NCBI GenBank assembly: GCA_949358305.1
Contig: OX442315.1
Span: forward strand, 36,110,427-36,174,426
DNA from: Strigamia acuminata
Lineage: Eukaryota > Arthropoda > Chilopoda > Geophilomorpha > Linotaeniidae
Direction of reading: 5' to 3'
DNA: 64,000 nt
Part shown: piece after piece, positions 56,204 through 64,000 of the stretch
Numbering within the stretch: position 1 is the first letter of the stretch
Layout: each line of letters opens with the position of its first letter
Made by a program: the position numbers and the translations under genes
The notes under the pieces: generated by a model
What the model was told of the DNA's origin: nothing
Database searches by the model: none
What the model saw: the letters and a program-made list of their open reading frames with translations, nothing else

Positions 56204-57282
56204 TGGTAAAACCAAAACCTGGCATAAATCACTGGTTCTAATTTCTATTTTTTCAGTTTTGGATGATGGTTTATGATTGTTTTTTTGTGTCGATCCTGTC
56301 GACACAAAAGTGTAAAATCTATTTTTTGATCAACAGATTACCGAAGACCATTTTCTCGACAAACTTTTCACTTTTCGCTGTTTAAAAAAAAACATTATCT
56401 TTTTTAAAATCCATTTTAATTGGCAACAAGATTAGCAGCCACTCAATGCTTTTACCTTTGACTGGTTCGTGCTGGTCTAATTAGTTTTAAAGAGATAGAG
56501 CTTTATCCTACGTTGTAATGTACGACAGTGCTGCTCTGCAATGACTGATATGTGAGGTTGTGAAACCTCGTGAGAATTTTGAGATTGCTAGGTGCAATTC
56601 CATTTTACATTCACCGAGTACAATGCAAGCAGCACTGATTCCAGTCTGGCTTTCATATCTGAGTTCTCTCAATCATCATTCAACTAGCAGGAGATTGATT
56701 CAAGCACTGAAGCACCTCGTCAAAAATCAGCATGCAATTCAGCTAGGACTTTTTTTATTTTTTCTTTTATTTAGGATTTGATACTGACATTTGAAATATG
56801 GCGAGTGCAATTTTAAAATAGGGTTCAATGTTTGAAGGAAAAAATATATTTTAGAGAAATGCTTGATTGGATGGTGAATAATGGCTAGAATAAAAAAAAA
56901 AAAAAATTGGAAGAAGAAAATTTATCGTCAACAACAGATGAACAGAACAAAGATTGGTGCGTGGGGTCATGTTGGATGCGAAGAATTCTAATTGTGAGAT
57001 TTTTGTATGCGAAGACCATTAAGATGACATTTTATATTATGTTCAACAAAGCAAACGAGAATTTCACGTAGTTGTAGACATGGCTCGAAACCATTTGTAA
57101 CCTTCATGCACTTGTGGTTTTAATGCAAAGCAAGTGTCATGCTGCCATGCAGAAAATATTTGGATTCTAGGAAATGGGATTGCAAATAAGATATGTGCAT
57201 TATGCAGCATAAACACTAAATTCAACCAGATTTAGTAAGAAGCAGGTCTGTGCAATTATATTTCAATGTGAATATGAATCCT
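56204..57282. other. No recognised gene
   Basis: AT-rich with no supported feature. Confidence 0.5.
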
Positions 57283-57900
57283 ATAGTCTGTTTCAAAAGT
57301 ATAAACACATCAGTTTTTTGGGATATTTTCAAGTTTAGTTAACAAATATTTTTTTACCCTTTATCAGATATTTTCTAATGACATTTTACACCTTTTCACT
57401 AATTTTTATAAGAATTGGTTAATTAGTTCATAAATTATCACAGATTTCACATTTTTAGCCTGTTGCAAAAATATAAACACACCATCTATATCTGCTTTCA
57501 TAAGAGTTGCAATGTAAATGTAGTTTTGTTAATTGACACCAGAGTGTTCTAATATTACTTACTGACACCAGAGAGTGCAATCATCCAAATTCAAATTGAA
57601 TAACGGTTTTTAGAAGAAGTTAGAACAATGCCTCGTGGAAAAGCACTGTTGGAACAAGAAACTCATGAAATCTACTTATTACATGGTGCAGGAAAGTCAT
57701 TGAGGTACATTGCAGCTGCAACAAACAGGTCTACACGTGCCTTACGCAATGTTTTAATGCAAGGAGAAAATTATGGCAAAAATAAACGATCTGGATGACC
57801 AAAATGTATGACTCCCAGGAACAAACGACAAGCTTTTCAATTGTTGACGATGACGACCAACAAAAGGTCAACAAGTTATTGCGATATTTGAAGTAGTCAA
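57283..57900 (+). mobile_element. Tc3-like transposon relic, left portion
   Basis: It starts TAGTCTGTTTCAAAAGTATA with the subterminal copy CTGTTGCAAAAATATAAACA, like 10362. A transposase start follows at 57628. The right end is missing. A piggyBac-like MITE lies 60 bp beyond the last recognisable part. Confidence 0.8.
57628..57894 (+). pseudogene. Tc1/Tc3-family transposase, truncated N-terminal part
   Basis: It begins MPRGKALLEQETHEIYLLHG and continues with the recognition helix GKSLRYIAAATNRS and NYGKNKRSG. This is the bipartite paired-like DNA-binding start of Tc3-type transposases (family form MPRGKxLSxxERxxIxxLHxAGxSxRxIA). An in-frame TGA occurs at 57796-57798 in the KRSGRP position. 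About 30 more residues can be followed before the frame ends. The DDE catalytic domain is absent, so it cannot be functional. Confidence 0.8.
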
Positions 57901-57963
57901 TAATTTATTTTACCTATTCTATTAAAAAACCATTTTGGAAATGAGCTCATCCTTATTGGTTAA

Positions 57964-58202
57964 CACTAGAACGGCCGGAATTTCCCCCTATTGAGATCGG
58001 TTGAGAAAATAATAATTTAATAAGTTTTAATGACTAAATAATAAATTAATGTGCAATAATGTAAAATATATACATGTATATGCATTTTATGAATAAATAG
58101 ATATAGTTTAATCATCTATCCAAAATTGCATGTGTCTGAAATCAAATTTCCGTTTTAATCGTATCAGGTTTTATAAAATTCATCAAAATGGCCGTTCTAG
58201 TG
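57964..58202. mobile_element. piggyBac-like MITE with TTAA duplication
   Basis: The left end CACTAGAACGGCC is exactly mirrored by the right end GGCCGTTCTAGTG. TTAA flanks both sides (57960-57963 and 58203-58206). TTAA targets with CxCTAGAA-type ends are characteristic of piggyBac. It is 239 bp, non-coding. Confidence 0.85.
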
Positions 58203-58599
58203 TTAAGAAGAATCACATGAGCAGTTATTTGTACGCCCAACAAATGGGAGTTTGTCATAAGTTTTTTCGAAACAATCGTAATATCCCGATGCAATATATT
58301 GCAACATCGTATGTGGATATGTTTATTTATTTCTTTATTACTCGTGGGAGTAAATGCAGCTGCTGCTATTACAAAGGGCAGAAACTTAAAACCTCGGCGC
58401 ACACAATAAAAATTGCTACACTTTATTGGCAAAACAGCAGCAACTTTCTTCATAAAGCCATTAAAAAAAATAAAAAACAATAATAAAACAAAAAAAAAAG
58501 TTTCCAAAACTATAACTCGAATCCAATTAAAACCATAACCATAAATCCGCGTTTGAAAATAAAAGTCAAATCCCGTCACACTCGCGCGAAACAAACTAC

Positions 58600-59110
58600 A
58601 ACAATTTCAAGTGACGAATGGAAATTGAAACGTCAAAGGTCCCCGAAGCTTTCCCCCGCTTATCGGCGTCTCCCTGTATCGCTTTTCGCCAGCCTCCTGC
58701 CAACTTGCCACTAACTTAATTACACTGCTCAACTACCCCGTTAGGCATAATAATTTTGGGTTGATTTCCAAAGAAAACGCTCATTGGCAAAGGGGGCGCG
58801 CGCGAGAGAAACCGAGAGAGAGAGAGAGAGAAGCAAATGTTACGATGGGTGCGAGATTATTACGTGCTGCGACGGGCTCCGCGACCCTCTCGCAGCCACT
58901 TTCTCCTTGCTAAATGATGGCAAGGGATTTGGTGTGGGAGATTACCCGCCCAGATTTCATCTTTGAGCATTGTTTTTGATGGGTGTTCGCAAGCTGCACA
59001 AATTGATTGCAACGCTTGGCTGCACGTTCTCGGCATTTTATTTATTTGGCCGCGGCGTGTGGGGTGTGGACCGTGTGGGTGTTGCAGTGCATTGCATTAA
59101 ATATGGCCAA
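58600..59110. promoter_or_regulatory. CpG-richer island with GA microsatellite
   Basis: Locally GC-rich, with many CpGs (CGCTTATCGGCGTC, GGGGGCGCGCGCG, GCGACGGGCTCCGCGACC) and a (GA)n run at about 58812-58830, in an otherwise AT-rich region. It could be a promoter or conserved regulatory block. No TATA box, exon or RNA gene is evident, so this is only a candidate. Confidence 0.3.
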
Positions 59111-59441
59111 TTTCAAGTCGATTGATTTTTATCTGCAAAAATACTTTTTTTTTTTTCTTTTATTCGCCTTTATATTTTTATCTCTTGATGCCATCATCTG
59201 ATAGTTGTCGATCCTACATCGGATGCTGTCGAATTGATTTGGTTGCCGTGGTAACCCCTCTATCTCTTTTTGTATTGGTTTGAAGGAGAACCCATAGAGG
59301 GGGCCATCGGTTGAAAAGTATTTCAAGCTGAGAAAGAGATGATTGCACCATCAGACTAAAGTAGCAAGAAACACTTTGTCGCCTTCAATAATTGTATTTG
59401 TAATTTAAAAAAAAATAATAATTAAATTTATTTTAGTTCTA

Positions 59442-59967
59442 CCGTTTTTACCCGAAAATAATACCATGGTGTTGTATTCAAGTTATGCTAGAAATGACAA
59501 TTTTGTAAACATTGTTTTCAAATACAACACCAAGCAAGCAGAGTGTGTGTTGGATTAAAGCCGGCGAAAGGACTTTGGACTAAAACCTGAAATTTTTCCA
59601 ATGTCTAGAAATCATTTGGATCAAGCATTTATTGAAAAAATAACAAATGCAATAAAAATTCCAGCCATGCATGAGTGCATGATTTCCATTCGAGTAAATA
59701 ACAAAATTGATGAAGAATTATTTGCGGAACCATTATCTAATTTGACTGACTGATTTGGAGTGATAGGCTGTAAGACTCTGACCAAATTTCGTTGTTTTTG
59801 TTAATTTATATATCTTTTTTGTTTTTTTAATCAGCCTAATGAATACAAATTAATAGAGAAAATAACAATTTTACTTTTTCGACAAACTTACACGATATTG
59901 GCTGAATATAAAACTATGCTGTTGTATTCGAATACAACACCATAGTTTTATTTTCGGGTGAAGACGA
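59442..59967. mobile_element. MITE with TTTACCCGAAAATAA ends and TA duplication
   Basis: The left end CCGTTTTTACCCGAAAATAA-TACCATGGTGTTGTATTC mirrors right GAATACAACACCATAG-TTTTATTTTCGGGTGAAGACG. TA flanks both sides (59440-59441 and 59968-59969). A 50-residue frame inside (59601-59753, LDQAFIEKITNAIKIPAMHE) may be a transposase scrap. The same left end occurs at 45348. Confidence 0.8.
59601..59753 (+). pseudogene. Possible transposase scrap inside the MITE
   Basis: An ATG-to-TGA frame of 50 codons, Ile/Glu/Asn-rich (MSRNHLDQAFIEKITN...). Its place in a TA-target element hints at a leftover of a Tc1/mariner or pogo transposase C-terminus. No catalytic motif is visible, and it may be chance. 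Confidence 0.25.
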
Positions 59968-59969
59968 TA

Positions 59970-60197
59970 GGAGTACCAATTTCCCGGGAGTACTGGGTTT
60001 CTATGTCCATTGGGCCCTTGGCTACCTGGTCCAATCGTATTGTAAACTCCGGCTTGATTGTAAGGAATGGGAACTCGCTGCCAACTCTGTATTCCCAAGC
60101 AGACAAATGACTTTTGAAAATCCAGCACGTGAATTGTCAGATGGCCACTGCCACTGGTGACCTCGCATTGTGCATCCACCAATTCGCCGGTGGGATT
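59970..60197 (-). CDS. Coding-like segment (minus strand), unrecognised
   Basis: On the minus strand a frame opens after TAA and reads NPTGELVDAQCEVTSGSG, then HLTIHVLDFQ and WQRVPIPYNQAG, up to the edge of the MITE at 59967. It looks protein-like in amino acid mix (Gly, Trp, Cys, Pro spread) but has no obvious splice acceptor, start or known domain. Similar pieces lie upstream on the same strand. Confidence 0.27.
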
Positions 60198-60365
60198 TTA
60201 AGAAAATTCCAGTCACGCGATCACGACGCTTGCCTTTGTTTTCTTTCGTTTTATTTACTTTGCCGAAATGAGCGAGCAGAATTTTAATTTTGTTGTGATG
60301 TGAAGACGAGATCATGCATTTCTTTCACGGTCCATTATCCCACCTGATCAACAAGATCGGGATGC

Positions 60366-60554
60366 TCAGGACACTTGAGGGATTAGGTGCTGACCCAGCC
60401 GAATAGAGATCTTAATTCCTGCGCAATGTTGTGCAGAATGTTTCACTCTGAGTCCTAAATGGACGTGCATTGTACAATTAACTGGACTTTCAGTGAGTCT
60501 GATTTGATGACTACTGGTACAAATATTTTGATGATCAAATCCTGCACTATGCAT
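60366..60554 (-). CDS. Short ATG-to-TGA frame (minus strand), unrecognised
   Basis: Sixty-two residues from ATG (MHSAGFDHQNICTSSHQI) with a mixed composition unlike the usual AT-rich chance frames. It lies in the same strand cluster as the segments at 59.97 and 60.6 kb. No domain is recognised and no Kozak or splice support is convincing. Confidence 0.2.
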   Translation of the reverse strand: MHSAGFDHQNICTSSHQIRLTESPVNCTMHVHLGLRVKHSAQHCAGIKISIRLGQHLIPQVS

Positions 60555-60614
60555 GTTTAAACAGCGCTTTTTGCAAGAAAGAATTCATTTCCCAAACAAA
60601 TATATACACTTCTG

Positions 60615-60796
60615 CTAGATGGAATATTTGATAGTAGGAAATTGCTTTGCGGCATGTAAACACGCGCTTCCCTTCCCACTTTATCTAGATAATTGTGAAG
60701 TACCAATGCTTTTCCACTTATCCTTCTGTTTATGGGAAACTCGTTTATATCGGGATTCGCTATCACCACGAGTGTGCCTAATGTTTCGGCTTTCGT
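60615..60796 (-). CDS. Candidate exon (minus strand), unrecognised
   Basis: On the minus strand a good acceptor (GGTTCGTTCTTTACAG) precedes an open frame reading TKAETLGTLVVIANPDINEF, then PINRRISGKALVLHNYLDK and REARVYMPQSNFL. The composition is protein-like. A convincing donor is not seen before the frame ends at 60557. No family is recognised. Confidence 0.3.
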
Positions 60797-60874
60797 CTGT
60801 AAAGAACGAACCAAGGTTTTTCTTCACCCGAGTATTGGAGATGCATCCAACACCAGACAAATTAACAGACTGAA

Positions 60875-62757
60875 ATGTTGTACAATTCTCAACCTAAACA
60901 GAGAAGAAATTATTCAACCAATTTTCAAATTTCTAATGTTTTAATGGCGTAATATTACGTCACGGGACGTTATCTGTGATATTGACGTCGCCACTTGAGT
61001 AGTTGAGTGATCCTTGACCCAGTTTCAGTAACGTGGATGTCGCCATAATGCCAATAGTAGGCGCATTCCAAAACACCAATGTCCAATCGAGTCCAGTGTT
61101 ATGTCATCAGTTTCATTCTCTGGTTATTTCTGCACAAATTCGTGTTGGATGAACATGAAAGGCAATTCAAATTCACGTTTTAGATGTAACGGACCGTCGT
61201 TTCGAGTGTATATTGGTGTAATTGAGCGCCAACTTTGTTTCCGGTTAGTTTGCTGGCAAACACCAACAGATTCTGTAAACAGCATTGTAATACATCCCTG
61301 ATTTCATGTGGTATCGATAAGTTGATACCGAACATTTGCATTAGCAAATGTCCGATTGGTTTTAATAAAGCACATATTTTCATATGAAACATAAAACATA
61401 AAACATAAGTTACGTTACGTGAAAGATTAACATCCCCCGATCCACGTAAGAATATATTTAAGATTCCCAGTTTTATTGATTGTGAACGTGTTGGAAATGG
61501 AAGTTCCACGCGCTTTCCATTAATAGACAGCTTGGAAGTTCATTGATGGACAGTCAAGATTTACGTACTCCAATCTTGATTTTTTTTTTTGCTTCTGGTA
61601 CTATAATATAAAGTTTTACTACGTCTGTAAACCGTCTACAATCTACAGACGCCTTGAAGAATATCGGAAGATTTGATATTAAATTTTCTTTTAATCGGTT
61701 TATGAATCAAATAGCTTTGACTAAACTCTCAAATGCAAATTTGAATGCATTTCCAATGAAGGAAACCTCGTGAAAAGCAGTCTGTTGCAGCCAGAAAGAA
61801 ATGATCGGTCTCAGTGGTGCGGAGTGTTTGAGTGTTTTCGTCTCGGTTCGTGGTTTTGTGGCTTCAAACTAAACTGATGACGCCATTTTTTGTACGAGTC
61901 TATTCGAAAAGTGTCCTATTTTCGGGTCTGTTCTTCGAATAATAAAGAATCCTCGGGAACTGTTGTAAGAAATTGGACACGTAACGTAATCTAAGCACAT
62001 TAGCACTGTATGAATTACACACAACTTATGGAAATCATTTTTGCCCACTTGCTGCACATTCCGTGCTGTTTGATAAACTGCACACAGCTTTGGCCATCCC
62101 AGGAGAATTTATGTGCATGTTAATGTGGGTTATCAGTTAATGGTCACCAAATGGCATTTAAATTAGTGATATCAGGATCAATTTGAGATTAGGCTTAATT
62201 ATCAATCTGCCACACATTGGATGCACAATCTATCTGCTTTTGGGTTTTAAGGCTGCTCGGTGTGGGAATTGCTTTCCATTTTAAAACTTGGGTTATGGTT
62301 TACTTTAACAATTTGATAATTTTGATTACAGGTTGAGTCGAGTAATAATTTAATTAGAGAAACTTTCTCAAATGTTTGTTGTTAATTGCTGCTTCCAGCA
62401 ACTATAGATATTGTTTAAAGCGAGAGCAGTCCAAACAACAAAATTACTCGGATTAAAGAGGAAGTAGAGAGTTGGAAGGTTTATTTGAAGTTGATTGATT
62501 GCTTCGCTTGTTGCCTAAAATGAAGAAAATAAGCACAATTTCAATTTGTCAACGACAAAAAGAGAAATGTCTTGGCTGTCTGCTCTAAGAAGGGTGGAAA
62601 TGAGCATGCATGATTAAGCCCATCTCAATTTGAAAAATCTACCCTGAGAGAGAGAGTGCGGGATTAAAAATGGCCCAGGCCTGGGACGGCAGATTTATAT
62701 CTTCAAGGAGATAGTGGAACTTTTGCTAAAACATTATACAAAATAAACTCATTGATT
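60875..62757. other. No recognised gene
   Basis: Mixed AT-rich DNA. A minus-strand frame of 109 residues (61180-61509) starts at an ATG and has an ordinary composition. No domain or splice context supports it. Confidence 0.4.
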
Positions 62758-62794
62758 TTCTGTGACATCATCTGGTTTTGATGATGTCACAGAA
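62758..62794. other. Perfect 15-bp hairpin
   Basis: TTCTGTGACATCATC and GATGATGTCACAGAA are exact mirrors around a 7-base loop. A partial third copy (GATGATGTCAC) follows at about 62819. It may be a MITE tip or a folded transcript element. Confidence 0.6.
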
Positions 62795-62916
62795 CCTCCT
62801 GCTTCCAACAATGTTTAGATGATGTCACTAAAAAATCAATTAGATTTTGCACTAACTGGGATATAGTTTGGGGTCCATTTAAGTACCGGTATGTGTAATT
62901 TATATTGCATACATTA

Positions 62917-63010
62917 CCCAGTTTGCGACAGATACTTTTCCCATATAAAAACCTCCGTTATGCCTATAATGGAAAACTTATAACTTCACCAGAGCTTACA
63001 CTATTTCTGA
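62917..63010. mobile_element. CACAGTTTGCGG-family MITE, left-end fragment
   Basis: CCCAGTTTGCGACAGATACT through ACCTCCGTTATGCCTATAA matches the left half of the 40.07-kb element. The mirrored right end is absent. Confidence 0.7.
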
Positions 63011-64000
63011 AAATAGCGTAGCCAATCCGGTAGTTTTCCACTATTTATGTCACTGAATTAAAATTTGGATTAGCATTGACCTCTTTCGCCGCCATTTTGA
63101 ATTCTCCGCTTCATTCACGCGCGGAGCACATGTTACGGTTTATCTAATTGTTTCTGCTTTGAATTCATTTAAATTCACAATAATAAAGTTGCAGGATTGT
63201 ATTAAAACATTTAAAAACAAGAATTCTCTCTTTTTATGCTAATCTTTCTGAGCCAACGCGTGTTGAAGTTGTAAGACTAACATGAACCCTGAAGATTTGA
63301 GCCATTCAGACGAGTGAGAAACCGTCACAACTTATTTAATCCACCCTTAGGGGTGCAGGCAGGAAAGTGCGAGATGATCTTCCTAGCCTGAAAAATTATT
63401 ACTTTAATTGATTAATTATTTACTTATTTAGTCGACGAAAGTTGTCGACTTGGTGACCTGCTCGACGAAACGGCTTCGACTAAGTAAAAATCACTTTGGG
63501 AGATATCAATATATTCAATGAAGCACTTATCGTACAAATTCGACATTACTGTTTTTCTGTCCAATCTAGCTGTACTTGTAGTGTTGTAAGCTGTATTTGC
63601 CTACCTTTGATTTGTGCAGGGTTCTCAAGGCAGCCTTAGAAGCCTCAGCATATCATACATGTGGTAACAGGGACTACTATATTTCTGTAGTTTTGCCCAT
63701 GGGCCTCCTTTCTTTTTTCTGCCTCTGGAAACCCACAGTATCCAAAGGCAGGCTTATTTCTTTAGCGTGTGCTTTTATTTTGGGCTGCCATTTATATCCT
63801 CTCCGGTGCCTGTGTGCAAGTTTTTGCTAGATGATGGGAGAACCAGGAGAAAATCCACTGACAATTGGCAATAAGACTGGAAAAACTTTCTTCACACGTC
63901 CAAGATTCTATAGAGAAAAAAAATCATTGGACTTCAATCTGAGTTTAGATTGGTTTGTTGTTAACTGAACTCAGTCATTGCTTCCTAGGCAAATGCCCGA
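63011..64000. other. No recognised gene
   Basis: AT-rich. A short palindromic CGACGAAAGTTGTCGAC lies near 63433. A 77-residue plus frame (63597-63830) has Leu/Cys-rich content but no recognised domain. Confidence 0.45.

Overview
The window reads as non-coding DNA from an animal, probably an invertebrate. It is AT-rich, has no compact operons or dense genes, and is full of mobile elements from many eukaryotic classes: Ty3/Gypsy, Ty1/Copia, Helitron, Tc1/Tc3, piggyBac-like, hAT-like and MULE-like elements, and several TA-target MITE families. A diverged 18S rRNA fragment at about 38.74-38.90 kb has a GAAGGCAATCAGACGCCG stretch that looks more protostome-like than vertebrate-like. That is a weak taxonomic hint. 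No complete host gene can be read with confidence. A few exon-like islands are listed at low confidence.

Layout. 1-6.78 kb: the 3' two thirds of a Ty3/Gypsy element. It has an intact pol C-terminal half, then a second large gene that appears to be spliced (50-codon exon, 268-bp intron, 897-codon exon including the stop), a polypurine tract and a 629-bp LTR. 6.8-22 kb: MITEs, tandem repeats, a Tc1-like end, and a MULE-like element with a perfect 9-bp target duplication. 22.17-23.06 kb: a broken Copia reverse transcriptase/RNase H relic. 26.96-27.21 kb: a Helitron N-terminal relic. 27.3-44 kb: hAT-like elements (one with a perfect 8-bp duplication), 31-bp tandem repeats with a 93-bp higher-order period, five TACTC-type MITE copies, the 18S fragment, and a solo LTR with a perfect 5-bp duplication. 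45.38-51.07 kb: a full-length, very young Gypsy element (251-bp LTRs identical by eye, 5-bp duplication GTGGG). It carries one frame break in reverse transcriptase and sits inside an older MITE. 51-64 kb: an exon-like island with a Tudor-like sequence (minus strand), an element containing a 430-bp pyrimidine-rich array, a Tc3-like transposase relic, a piggyBac-like MITE with TTAA ends, and a cluster of coding-like minus-strand pieces near 60-60.8 kb.

The most unusual item is the downstream gene of the first Gypsy element. It lies where an envelope gene would be in an errantivirus-like element, and its reading frame opens exactly at a splice acceptor. However, it shows no signal peptide or transmembrane anchor. 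Instead it has an acidic N terminus, a long Arg/Glu-rich region, a thrice-repeated PSAF motif, a helical Ala/Val-rich block and a polyproline run. I do not recognise its family.
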